From assembly GCF_033807715.1 (NCBI RefSeq), contig NC_084599.1, positions 12,525,125 through 12,589,124 of the forward strand: DNA of 64,000 nucleotides. The letters run 5' to 3'. The DNA comes from Cololabis saira (lineage: Eukaryota; Chordata; Actinopteri; Beloniformes; Belonidae). Positions 45,136 to 56,234 of the stretch are shown piece after piece; the first letter of the stretch is position 1; each line of letters starts with the position of its first letter. The notes under the pieces are model-generated. The model had not been told where the DNA came from and did not search any database. It saw only the letters and a list, made by a program, of their open reading frames with translations. The position numbers and the translations under genes were made by a program.

Positions 45136-45665
45136 GTATTAAAAAAAGCTTAGAAACAGCAGCACATTAAGCCGGGAATACACTGTGCGATATTTTGAAT
45201 CGTATGAGACTGCCCCATCTCACACTGCACGACTAGATCGCGGAGTTCAAAAGTTCAGAACCCACGATTTATGTTCTCACACTGTACGAGCCAATGCTCG
45301 GATGCGACCCGTCTGCTCACACTATACGTTCATAATCCTCCCGTCGGACCTCTCTGTACTGGAACTCGAGGCTGGTTCTGGGGCAGGGGTGGGCTGTTCC
45401 CACCCAAACGTGCGTCCTGGCTGCCTACCTGATCAAAGGTTATGGGGATCCTTTAGTTTTTTATAATTTAAATTTTTTATATATATATATTAAAACAATC
45501 CCAAAATATCTGTACCGTTTCTGATTGGGTGGGCACTGCGCATCATTTTTAGACACAACAAAGAACGCAAACCGCAAAAGTTGTGTCTCGGCGGAGGGAC
45601 CGGCGTCCCAGCAAAGTGAGAAGAGAAAAAAGAGGTTTTCCCAACAACAGACAGCGCACACACTG

Positions 45666-45845
45666 AAGGCTGATTTATGGTTCCGCGTTACACCAACGCA
45701 GAGCCTACGGTGCAGGGTACGCCGTAAGGCTGATTTATGGTTCCGCGTTACACCAACGCAGAGCCTACGGCGCAGGGTACGCCGTAAGGCTGATTTATGG
45801 TTCCGCGTTACACCAACGCAGAGCCTACGGCGCAGGGTACGCGGC
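45666..45845. repeat. 60-bp tandem repeat, three copies
   Basis: Three nearly identical units, each starting aaggctgatttatggttccg, succeed each other with exact 60-bp spacing. Each corresponds to one arm of the palindromic element at 46394-46517. The third runs on into gcggcgacccgcacc. Confidence 0.9.
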
Positions 45846-45921
45846 GACCCGCACCTTACGTGGAAATGCGGTATTTTTTTGCTATTAAAACATGATTTGT
45901 AATGTGAATTTGCAACACTTA

Positions 45922-47380
45922 GGGGTAAATCCACAAAGAACAGATTGCGCCCGCAAATAGCGCTGTGAAATGCGCTGCATTAGCGCCCGCAATTTGCCCC
46001 GCTTTAAGGTCCTATTCACAAAAGATTTTGCTCTAATGATATACCGGAGTAAACACGCCCATAAAGTTTTGCGGCTGAGTGCAATTTGCCCTTGTCTGTG
46101 AGCGGAGCTGTTTCAGGTGTTCTCCATATTTCTGCACACACATTGGTCCACAATGAAAACTGCAGAAATAAAAAATAAAGCGAGTGAAAATAAAACGCCG
46201 TGAGGCGCAAGGGCGCAATTTCCACTGGGAACAGGGGGGACATGCCCCCCCACTTTTCAAACTCATGTTTTAGTCCCCCCCCAGCTTTTTTACAGTTTAA
46301 GAACTAACGGTAGGCTCAGCCTGTATTACAAATCATCAGGACACGGCGAAGAGCCCCGCTCCCCCTCCTCCCTCCTCCATCCGTGCTGCTCAAGGATGAT
46401 TTATGGTTCCGCGTTAAATCGACGCAGAGCACTGTACGGGCTGGCGCACCGTACAGTGCGCGTCGCCGCGTACCCTACGGCGTAGGCTCTGCGTCGATTT
46501 AACGCGGACCATTATTTAAGCATAATTAGGCTTAACTAGTGTGTGCGTATGTGACAGACGCGCACGGGACGATTGTGAAATACGGAATAAACGGTTTTAT
46601 ATGAATTCTAATTCCCAATTACGTAACAATTCCGTATTTCAAGGGACGGGTGGCAGCCCACCCGTCCAGCAGCTGCATCTGCAGCAGCAGCTGAGAGTCC
46701 TGACTGACGCTGAGCTTCACAGGGACACGATCAGCTCTATTTTATTATAAGTCTAATATATGTTGTGATATGTGATGACATTATTAAGCTGTTAAACACA
46801 CACATTCTAGATTTATATGTTTATATGGTGGAATTGTTTGTAATAAAGCAGCCCCTTACTGTACATGGATGAATCCTGAGCTCCTGTTATTTTTATATTT
46901 AAATCCGAGATAAGTCCACAACCCCACTTGATCTGACTGTGTACAGTCATGTCTGACTATAGATTTCACCCTTAATATCATTCAGTATCACACAGGCTTG
47001 AATGACATTGAGAGAGAGAGAAACAGAGAGACGGGGAATGAGGAGTTTGCGCGCAGTTTAATACACGCTTCTGAAAGACGGTATTTGCTCCACTATTTTT
47101 GCGTGTGGCAAATAGCCCTGGCCTTTATGAATTAGGCGCTTTTTGCAATGAGGCTTATTTGCATAGAAAGGGGGCAATTTTGCGCCTAATGTATGAATAT
47201 TACCTAATTTGCATGCATGCAAATGGCACAGGCGCAGACTGCCACTATTTGCTTGGCAGCGCAGTTTGTGGAGCAATTCCCCCTTTGCGGGTGCTTTGTG
47301 AATTAGACGCTCTCTTTTTGTCTCATTTGCACCGGTTTAGCGGCCGCAAAAGCCGCGCAATCCTTTTGTGGATTTGGCCC
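45922..47380. mobile_element. Inner TTA-flanked MITE (PIF/Harbinger-like)
   Basis: The ends are inverted repeats around gggg(t/c)aaatccacaaa, with TTA directly outside (45919-45921 and 47381-47383). The interior near both ends is rich in gcgcccgcaa and aatttgc-type phrases, some of them mutually inverted. No transposase frame exists. It lies inside the element at 45170-47699 and itself hosts the palindrome at 46394-46517. Confidence 0.7.
46394..46517. mobile_element. Palindromic MITE of about 124 bp
   Basis: The left arm tggttccgcgttaaatcg, extended through acgcagagc, is mirrored by the right arm gctctgcgtcgatttaacg, extended through cggacca. The centre (gcaccgtacagtgcgcgtcgccgcgtacc) is GC-rich. 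The sequence belongs to the same family as the 60-bp tandem units upstream. No target duplication was established. Confidence 0.65.
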
Positions 47381-47702
47381 TTAAACTACAAATAATAGTT
47401 TTTGACGTGACATCAGAGATTGCGCATGATCTCTGCAAAAGGATGAGGCAAATCGGGTCGCAGCACTGCTTCAACTGTGCGGTACCTCACGAGAATTTCA
47501 AACATGCTGGATTTTCTTGCGACCTCACGATTTGTGATCGGGAGCTCGTCGTGAGGTGTTAATCTCTCGTCGTTACCCCACGTACACTGCACGAGGCACG
47601 AGCAACGATTGGGTAGAAATCGGGCCCGATCAAAAAAAAGTCGCACGACTGGAAAATCGGCTCAAAACGAGCTGATAATCGCACAGTGTATGCCCGGCTT
47701 TA

Positions 47703-48599
47703 GACAAAACCTCTGAAGCTATGCAAGGAAGATGTGGTTAAACACTTCAGGAAGGTAAAGACAGTTTAGCAGATGCTAGAACAGTTTGTACTTACCATTT
47801 CAGAAGAATGTACTACAACTAGTGAACATATTCGTTCAGTACATTAATATAAAAGAAAATGTTCATTGGCTGGCAGTGACGAATAATACATCACCTTCCT
47901 TCATTTGGACTGTGTAAAAGAGAACATTTTTCTTCTCGTTATTATTAATACAGGGTTCTTGATCTCTGAGTTTCGGTGGTTTTTTGTAACTTACAAAACA
48001 AAGAGAGGAAGTCAAAGATACTGTGTGAACAAACCAGATAATTCAATGATGAGTGATTCTTGTAACATGATGTATATTTACTTCTATAAAATCAGCAATA
48101 AACACTAACATTGCTCAGCAATAGTTCAAGTAAGCATACAAGGAAATGACTGACTGCATGCTTGGTGGAAGAACTGTCTATCAACGTGCATGAATGTCAA
48201 CTATCAAACACACTGTGCTGAGGGGAGACAAGTTGATCACTTTGATTCATTGTTTATTAAATGACTGTATGCTAAAAACTTTTGGTTTGATGAAGAGTCT
48301 GAGAAGATGTAAAACCTTTCTAGTAAACGTATTCGTCAACAGGAAGCCATGAACACTCAAAACAATTAGGGCAGGCGTTGAGCCAAGTCCCTTCTCTGCA
48401 AAAAAGGTAGAGTAGATTTTATCAAGTTATCTCAGTTTAACCCCCGTTTAAAAAGTCACATATTTCCATTTATGCTTCAGTGCTTGAATATAAAAACAGA
48501 ATTTGCTTATATTTACACAAGGGAACACTATCCAGAGAAATTGGTGTCATTTATGGGCCAAAGTTCTATTAAAATGTTCTGAAGCGTAAAGGAGAACTG
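47703..48599. other. Non-coding sequence of unit A
   Basis: AT-rich with no frame of note. Similarity to unit B is less clear here than after 48600. Confidence 0.4.
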
Positions 48600-49242
48600 T
48601 TTTTTTCGGAAACTATTTTTATCTGTGCACTGCAGATTACAGACTGGAGACACCACAGCTTGTTATCAGTGCTTAGTTCAAAAGCCTGCATCTCTGATGG
48701 TAAGGGGTTGCATTGGTGGCTGTAGCATGGAAAACTTTCACATCAGCAAAGGCACCATCGCTTTGAAAAGTACGTGGAGGTTTTAGAGAAACATTTGCTC
48801 CCATCCAGAGTGCTGAACTAGGGGTCCGCCTGCAGTCCAGAACTTTCACATTTGGTGAATTGTGAAATGAAAAATCAGGCAAAGAAGCCCCAAGACAACT
48901 GAGCAGCTAGAATCCTGCATCTGTTAAAAATAGGACAATAGTCATCTCATAAAACTCCAGCAACTACTTTCCTCACTTTGAGGTTTTTACAGAGCTGTTA
49001 AAAGACAAGGGGATGTTATACGATGGTAATCATGTTCCAACTTTTTTGAGATGTGTTGCTGGCATCAAATTCAAAATGACCTAATATTTTCCATGAAATT
49101 GGAAAATGTCTTAGTTTCAACATCCAAAATGCCATTTCTGTGGTATTGGGAATAAAACATGTTTATGAGAATTGTAAATCTTTGAATTATGTTTTTTACA
49201 TTTTGAATATCATTCCAACCTTTCTGGACTGGGTTGTACTGT
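48600..49242 (+). pseudogene. Tc1-like transposon remnant, unit A
   Basis: This aligns with the 3' part of the Tc1 element at 59284-61275: ggggttgcattgg, catttgctcccatcc, agctagaatcctgcatc and aaaatgtcttagttt occur in both. The right end (ccaacctttctggactgggttgta) resembles the cccaactttt...gggttgta terminus of a common fish Tc1 family and is followed by the same flank (tagagaacaaga) as in unit B. Coding potential is destroyed. Confidence 0.65.
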
Positions 49243-50650
49243 ACTTTGTAGAGAACAAGACTTTACTTGGAGAGTCTCAAACCTTCACTCTAAGCACTTT
49301 TCCAGCCACGTTTCCTCAGCTTTAATCTATTACATATAAATTCTTTGTCTGCGGTGTATTGATCTATATTTTGGTTTCGGTTGTATTTAAGTCTGTCTTC
49401 TTCTGCATGTTGTTGGTGATGCTTGAAATATTTTGCACCTTTTAGATTATTATCAAAAGCCATTTCCCCCAATCAACGTGTCTTATGAAGTGTCAGTTTG
49501 TGTGACTTACGAAAAGCGTGGGAAAACCTTTTCTTCCTTTCAAGCACTTTGCTTGAGCCCATTTATTGGATACACAAAAAATGTAAAACATGAACAAATG
49601 TTTATTCAACTACATAGAAACTGAGAAAAGCTTTATTTTAAAACAGTGGCTTAAATTTGAAGGTTGAGAAGTAAAAAAAAAAAAAAGCTGGCGCCTTCTG
49701 ACAGATGCTTTCAGTGCTATTTAAGCAGTTGCGTGTTGTCTCTGCTCTCGGTGGGGTCTTCTGTAGGTGAAATGCAGCTCAGTCAGATTGAGATGAGGCC
49801 AGTCAGATATTCTCGTTAATAGTCTTGAAGAACTTTGGAAATCTATCGAATTATGATATCCTGCACGATAATGAGATATTGTTGAATGAGTTTTATTGTG
49901 TTTCTGCGAACACAGAAACACTCCTGTGCATGTGCACAGCTGCAATCAACTTTTCCTTTTTCTTTTTTTTTAATTCATTGCTTATCAGTTTTCATCTTAC
50001 AATGTTGCGTCTGAGGTTTGGTCATGATGTCTTGAATGTTGAAAAAGAACACCTCGAACATTGACGAGACCTACATCCTGCAGTGCAATCTTGGCTTTGA
50101 ACACATGATTGTTTCAATATGCAACCTCAGCATTTTTAACAATATGATAAAGGCCTTATCTCACACAAACCACACATGTGAACAATACAGCTGTGCTTTT
50201 ATATAGAAACCCTTCTTGAATGTGAGTGTGAGCAAAAGAATCTGCTGAATAGGAAAACTAACTGTGGAGAATCTTACATTGTGGATCAAAACTACTAAAC
50301 TACAATTCCCATTTTTCTACATGTCTTTTCCAGCAAAAGATCCCAGCTCAGAGCTAAGATTAGAGGAGTGGAAGGTAAAAAAGCCAGGATGCATCAGTTA
50401 GAGTTTCAGAAGCTAAAGTGAACTGGAGGACTTTCAACGAAACATGTTATTGCCAAGTGGGCAATACGGTACTTTTTTTTGCTCCAAAACGAATCACAAC
50501 TTTGACCTGTTGGAACATCGGTCCATACATAGAGTATACATCAGTTAACCTGTATATGTGAGCAGCCAGGGGGCTTAACAGGCTCCAACTGGCTCCTCCC
50601 ACATTTCTGATCTCATTTCATGATCAACCTGTGTGTGTGTCATTTCAAAC
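49243..50650. other. Duplicated non-coding flank, unit A
   Basis: This parallels 61276-63290: atcaaaagccatttccc, agctggcgccttctgac, gtggggtcttct, gataatgagatat and ctccaactggctcctccca appear in both in the same order. No protein or RNA could be recognised. The shared blocks may include an old gene remnant, but I cannot identify one. Confidence 0.55.
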
Positions 50651-50852
50651 TTTTATTGGCGCATGCAACTTAAGATGACACTATCTGGATAAAAGATAAA
50701 ATAAAATAAATAAGTAATGACAATGGAAAACATTCACCATGGCATGCTTCTATAAGCATTTATTTCTGTTCAGACTTATTGGTTTTTCCTCCAAGAACAT
50801 GAAACGATGACGGGAGAGTCAAACTGCTGCATCAAGTCTTCTACAGCGAATC

Positions 50853-51082
50853 TTAAACATTCTCAGTGAGCTTAACATGGCAACCCTCTGGACAATTCAA
50901 GTGGGAGAATTGTGTCTTGCTCCCTGAACAAGGTTTTTTGCTATTTGAACCCACCAAATACTGATCTTGTTGTCTCGGTATATGAACTTGCCATAAAGGG
51001 TTGGTAGCTGAAATCTTTTGGCCATATAAGACTAATGAACCTGGACCTGAGATACTGGAGCAACCCCAGACCACAACACTAC
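50853..51082 (-). pseudogene. Tc1-like transposase fragment
   Basis: The minus-strand frame begins VVVWGCSSISGPGSL when read through, resembling the (V/M)MVWGCFS-x-x-G-x-G-x-L block of Tc1-family transposases that precedes the second catalytic Asp. The catalytic residues themselves and both ends are missing. Confidence 0.4.
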
Positions 51083-51207
51083 CCTGACAAGGCTTGCTTT
51101 GTAGACATGAATGTTGTAGAAGTGCTTCTTAGAAATATTAGGTTATTGATTTTAAATGAGTCATACTGATCATTGGTTTTGTTTAGGCTACTAAGCTGCA
51201 CGTAAAG

Positions 51208-52586
51208 CAGTACATCGTAATCGGTACATCGTAAGCAGTACATCGTAAGCAGTACATCGTAAGCGGTACATCGTAAGCAGTACATCGTAAGCAGTACATC
51301 GTAAGCGGTACATCGTAAGCGGTACATCGTTAGCGGTACATCGTAAGCGGTACATCGTTAGCGGTACATCGTTAGCAGTACATCGTTAGCAGTACATCGT
51401 TAGCAGTACATCGTAAGCGGTACATCGTAAGAGGTACATTGTTAGCGGTACATCATAAGCGGTACATCGTTAGCAGTACATCGTAAGCGGTACATCGTAA
51501 GAGGTACATTGTTAGCGGTACATCATAAGCGGTACATCATAAGCGGTACATTGTAAGCGATACAGTACATCGTTAGCGGTACATCATAAGCGGTACATCA
51601 TAAGCGGTACATCATAAGCGGTACATCATAAGCGGTACATCATAAGCGGTACAGTACATCGTTAGCGGTACATCGTAAGTGGTACATCGTAAGTGGTACA
51701 TCGTAAGCGGTACAGTACATCGTTAGCGGTACATCATAAGCGGTACATCATAAGCGGTACATCATAAGCGGTACATCGTAAGCGGTACATTGTAAGCGGT
51801 ACATCGTAAGCGGTACATCGTAAGCGGTACATCGTAAGCGGTACATCGTAAGCGGTACAGTACATCTTTAGCGGTACATCGTTAGCGGTATATTGTAAGC
51901 GGTACATCGTAAGCGGTACATCGTAAGCGGTACATCGTAAGCGGTACAGTACATCGTTAGCGGTACATCGTTAGCGGTACATTGTAAGCGGTACATTGTA
52001 AGCGGTACATCGTAAGCGGTACAGTACATCGTTAGCGGTACATCGTTAGCGGTACATTGTAAGCGGTACATTGTAAGCGGTACATCGTAAGCGGTACAGT
52101 ACATCGTTAGCGGTACATCGTTAGCGGTACATTGTAAGCGGTACATTGTAAGCGGTACATTGTAAGCGGTACATCGTAAGCGGCACATCGTAAGCGGTAC
52201 ATTGTAAGCGGTACATCGTAAGCGGTACAGTACATCGTTAGCGGTATATCGTTAGCGGTACATCGTAAGCGGTACATCGTTAGCGGTACATCATTAGCGG
52301 TACATCATAAGCGGTACATCATAAGCGGTACATCGTTAGCGGTACATTGTTAGCGGTACATCGTAAGCGGTACATCGTAAGCGGTACATCGTAAGCGGTA
52401 CATCGTAAGCGGTACATCGTAAGCGGTACATCGTTAGCGGTACATCGTTAGCGGTACATCATAAGCGGTACATCATAAGCGGTACATCGTTAGCGGTACA
52501 TCGTTAGCGGTACATCGTTAGCGGTACATCGTTAGCGGTACATCGTTAGCGGTACATCGTAAGCGGTACATCGTAAGCGGTACATT
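51208..52586. repeat. 14-bp minisatellite, roughly 98 units, with periodic 5-bp insertions
   Basis: The unit is tacatcgtaagcgg, with the common variants cgtt, cata, attg and gcag. About 1.38 kb is covered without interruption by other sequence. At eight places (acagtaca at 51562, 51651, 51712, 51857, 51946, 52021, 52096 and 52227) an extra 5 bp (cagta) resets the register. Minus-strand open frames are artefacts: 14 x 3 = 42 bp, giving a 14-residue periodic peptide. Confidence 0.97.
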
Positions 52587-53192
52587 GAGTTCTCTGAGCA
52601 TGTGTTGTTCAACATGATTCACATGCATGACAGGCCACGCCCCTCCTCAGTGCCTTCTTTTAACTACACACAGGTTCATCCCAAGTGTCATCCAAAAGCA
52701 ATCAAGCTCTATTGACTCCCATGGTAAAATTTCTAACTTTAGCTGGTAGCCACAACTAACTGTGATGTGACCCATCGTATTCTGTGACCTGGGCAGTGCT
52801 GTTATCTCTGTTTAGCTCATATTGCCCTCAAAGAAATGCATGTTGTGTAAATGACACAAAATTGTAGTTTTCTTGGACTACAGAGGATGAGTCCAAGGCA
52901 CAATTTGGTTTAATTAAAAAAAAGAACCTTGAAAGTTGTTCAAATAAATCATTCAAAGATACAGTACATTTACATAATGGATGGATGGATGCTTATATTT
53001 CCTGATGGCCAGTTTTTGACAGCTGTCATAAATGATGACCTCTGTTACATAAGGGAGAGTGAATAAAACTCCAAACACTCAATTTAATGTAAATTCCCTG
53101 GTCTTTTAGTGTCGTGGCGCGACGCTAAAACAACATGGGAAGAAAATATTAAATTATGGATTTGTTTTTGTTTTTTCACTTTTGCCTTAAAG
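52587..53192. other. Non-coding spacer after the minisatellite
   Basis: No gene, RNA or transposon end seen; a short (GGAT)3 run lies near 52978. Confidence 0.45.
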
Positions 53193-53375
53193 CAGTGCTT
53201 CTCAATCCTGGTCCTTGTGGGCCCCTGTCCTGCATGTTTTAGATGTTTCCCTGCACCAACACACCTGATTGTAATTAAAGGGTACACAGGTACTTTTATC
53301 ACGGTGTGCTGAAGCAGGGTAGCATCTAAAACATGCAGGACAGGGGCCCATGAGGACCAGGATTGAGAAACACTG
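53193..53375. mobile_element. hAT-type MITE (183 bp) with long inverted repeats
   Basis: The ends form inverted repeats of about 60 bp with a few mismatches, starting cagtg(c/t)ttctcaatcctgg. The perfect 8-bp direct repeat ccttaaag flanks it (53185-53192 and 53376-53383). It is non-coding. Its inner portion is related to the MITE at 2321-2530. Confidence 0.9.
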
Positions 53376-53383
53376 CCTTAAAG

Positions 53384-54049
53384 GGTCTGTGTTTACATCT
53401 TCTAAGGACTGCTACTGCAACTCAACCAGTTTTTATTTTGCTGACAACCAGTGTTTATAATTTGTATTTCATTGCTTTTTGTGTGATGTGAGACTGAAAA
53501 AGTGGAAAACACATCAAGCCTGGGTTACGTTTCAACATCGACCATGTTTCACTAATGACAATGCAATAGAATGTAACTCATTACGTTTAACACAATAAAC
53601 ATGAGGTGATATGAAGGATGAAGAGCAAATTGGATGTCATTATTCAGGAATCATGATTCAAAACTAAGTGTGTAAGTGGGAACAGGGCTGCTTTAGCTGA
53701 AACTGACAATGAAAGGTACAGTATATAGCACCTTCAAGAACATTGCCACCACAGGGAAAAAAATAAAAGTCACTGAAAATATGAATATGAAATAAACTTT
53801 ATTTGTATAGCACCTTTCACAAAGAGGCTCTCAAAGTGGTTCACAAGATTAAAAACACAGGGTAGCAAGTAAAAGAGACCATAAAAAAATCTGCTTCACA
53901 AATAAAAATGGAAACCATGAAAGTATGAAGACAACAACAGACAAATACAATCTAAGATCATCAATTTACAAATCTTTACTTAAAGCTTGCCTAATACAGG
54001 CGTATTTTAAGATATTGTTTTTTTCTTTTTTAAATATTCACAGTGGCTG
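53384..54049. other. Non-coding spacer with a common fish repeat phrase
   Basis: At about 53786-53850 the sequence aactttatttgtatagcac resembles the repeat at 62850-62910 and is common in teleost genomes. No gene is visible. Confidence 0.4.
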
Positions 54050-55990
54050 AGTGTAAACTGTCCTCCAGGGGGAGTCAGTTAACCAGCACTCAACACATGA
54101 CGTCCCTTTGGTTGTTCACCGATAACAAACATCAACAGAAATAATGACCTACTACACTGTACTGTACGAACATGTTCTATGTGTTTCGCATGAGATATAT
54201 TTCTAAAATAAACATTAGGTTACAAAAGGGAATATTTGAATAAGTAAACACTTAAAAGACATGTCAAAATGTCAACATATGATTTTCTTTTCTCTTCCTT
54301 TAGTGATTAAGACTAAAAAGTACTAAGTTAACACCTTCTCGGATACCACAGACTAATAATGCAAGTGTTCATAACATTTACACAAAGTCATGTAAATGAC
54401 TTGGCAGGAATATCAAGACTTGGATGTAGATGACTCTTCGGTCTCTGAAGTTCAAAAGAGGTGACATATTATTAAAAAGCAGAGGAGGCCTATTCAATTA
54501 GTTTTCTTATAATAAACTAAAATGAGAAATTTTACTAACACAAAATTCTCTAAGTGTATTTAAAGCATAATGTTTTGCTTTTAGCGTGGATAGTTTGCCT
54601 AAATTAAGTCTTATTTTAATGCATGAGACAAAAACACCACATGATGGTGCTAAAGATTACAAGATATTACCCTGAAAGTTCAGAAATTATTTTCCAAATA
54701 TATTTGCCCCGCAGTGCTCCTAAAATCCCGTTATGAGAGAAAACCTGAAGAAATCCACAGAACGGGAAGTGCTTCATGGAGACCTGTAAATGTGGTGATG
54801 AAGTACATTATTCTGGTTTTAGTTATTGTCCTTGAAAAATGTTCCCCATTCAACCACAGCCCGGTTTCCGTCATGGTTCTTGTGTGTAAGATAACTTTAC
54901 ACAGCGATTGCAGAGCAGTTGCCTCACCAGCATGTGTCCCTGACAGTGTGCAGTTAACTCCCGGTGATGGGAGGAAATAAATTAATAAATGATAAGCATA
55001 GAGCAAATTACATTCTTCCATAGGATGAAATGTTAGGCAGCTCAATAGTGTGAAATATTTGAAATGTCAGACTGCAGAATGGTGATTGAATATGTTACAG
55101 AGTAAGATAACACATGAATTCATGGTTTTATCATCAAATCACAGTGTACAAATTTACCAGATTAGTCATAATACCTGCTCTTGGGAGCCACCTCTGTGTT
55201 CAGTAAACATAACCTGAACCAACTTTACATACAAAGTAGTTTTTGTAGCCCAAAATATATATTTAGTGTTCATGCTACTCTAGTTTTCTAGTACTCTACT
55301 CTCGAGTTAACTTTACCAAGAAAAGATGCTTTCTGAAATACTGTGTAGTTCCCAATTAGTCCCCAAGATGCAAACACCTTCCCTACCTTTAAGAGTAGAG
55401 TTAAAAATGTGCTATATGACAAAGGTCATGGTTCTGGTGCCGGGATCCAGCCATTTACTCATTCTGCTGTGGTCATAGACTGCAGGGGACCTCCCATGAT
55501 GCAGTGGGTTGATTTCTCACTTTGTCCTCATAATTCTTCTTGTATGTACAGTACATTATATGACATCATTATAACTGTAATTAATATGGTTCCCTTTTTT
55601 TGCCCCAGGAATCCCTGGACTAATCCCTCTGTGTTTGTTTGATTCTCCTTCCGGCCGTCCCAGACCCCCAGCCAGCTGGAGCAGAAGGCCGTCCTCCCTG
55701 AATCCGGTTATACTGGAGGTTTCCACCTGGTATTCAGGATATTTCCTCTCAACAGTCACTTTTTGTTCGCTCAGTTGGGTGCCTCAGCTAAGCTGTTTCA
55801 TTCTATCTTATTCTTTTTTAGGCAGAATATGAGTTTTGATACTGGATTTTGTTCACATGAAGTGGGTCATAGTTCCATGGATTGGGATATAATTGGTCAG
55901 AAGTAAATTGCTTAATTGGACACACTTATTTATTTTTCATGCTAAATATGTAAGAATTTCAATAGCAAGACATCAGATGTTAAGAAAAAT
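54050..55990. other. Duplicated and unique non-coding sequence downstream of protease gene B
   Basis: 54050-54830 matches 31970-32760, and 55010-55150 matches 40790-40930. 55180-55980 seems specific to this unit and shows no recognisable feature. Confidence 0.45.
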
Positions 55991-55994
55991 ATGT

Positions 55995-56000
55995 TTTATT
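55995..56000 (-). terminator. Polyadenylation signal of protease gene B
   Basis: AATAAA on the minus strand about 235 bp past the stop, in a block (ttttggaaaagctttctt) shared with copy A. Confidence 0.6.
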
Positions 56001-56234
56001 TTGGAAAAGCTTTCTTCAAGCACAATCTACCCAAATATTGCGTCTTGAAAAAAGCAAACAAACAAAAAAAAACTGCCTGGGCCATGAAAAGCGCACAATG
56101 TGTAACTTTATGAAGTTAAACTAATCACATTACTGGTTAATGACAAGCTCTACATTTTTGCAATGCATATTCAAATAGAGAAATTAGAATGCTTGAAGAT
56201 TTGATCTTGTTTAGTTCGTAGCCTAGCAGTAGCT

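Larger units (their letters stand above)
45170..47699. mobile_element. Outer TTA-flanked MITE (PIF/Harbinger-like), with nested insertions
   Basis: The terminal inverted repeats begin agccggg and continue through acactgtgcgat. TTA sits directly outside both ends (45167-45169 and 47700-47702), the 3-bp target typical of PIF/Harbinger. The sequence just inside both ends is rich in related cactg(c/t)acga-type phrases. It is non-coding, and is interrupted by a second TTA-flanked element and by a 60-bp tandem array. Confidence 0.7.
31968..50640. repeat. Segmental duplication, unit A
   Basis: Collinear similarity with 54050-63290 is visible by eye in many blocks. Examples are cagggggag(c/t)cagtta (31986 / 54067), gacttcacaggaatatcaag and its partner near 54400, ggcctc near 32377 / 54486, the whole protease gene and its flanks (40800-43300 / 55020-58280), and 48650-50640 / 60600-63290. 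Insertions specific to this copy (BEL/Pao, small LTR element, TTA-flanked MITEs) account for its greater length. Border positions are approximate. Confidence 0.8.

Noticed and set aside
43851..45142. 408- and 358-codon plus-strand frames in a GC-rich block
   Set aside because: They run across the LTRs of a minus-strand retroelement and a 30-bp tandem repeat. The primer site and poly-A signals show that the element reads on the other strand.
45461..45934. 157-codon minus-strand frame with three repeats
   Set aside because: The repeated peptide comes from the 60-bp tandem units within a MITE; no independent coding evidence.
51868..52188. Periodic 106-codon minus-strand frame that looks like a repeat protein
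   Set aside because: It is a translation of the 14-bp minisatellite; the frame exists only because 14 is not a multiple of 3 and stops are avoided.
51208..52586. CRISPR array
   Set aside because: The repeats are contiguous 14-mers without unique spacers, in a vertebrate genome.
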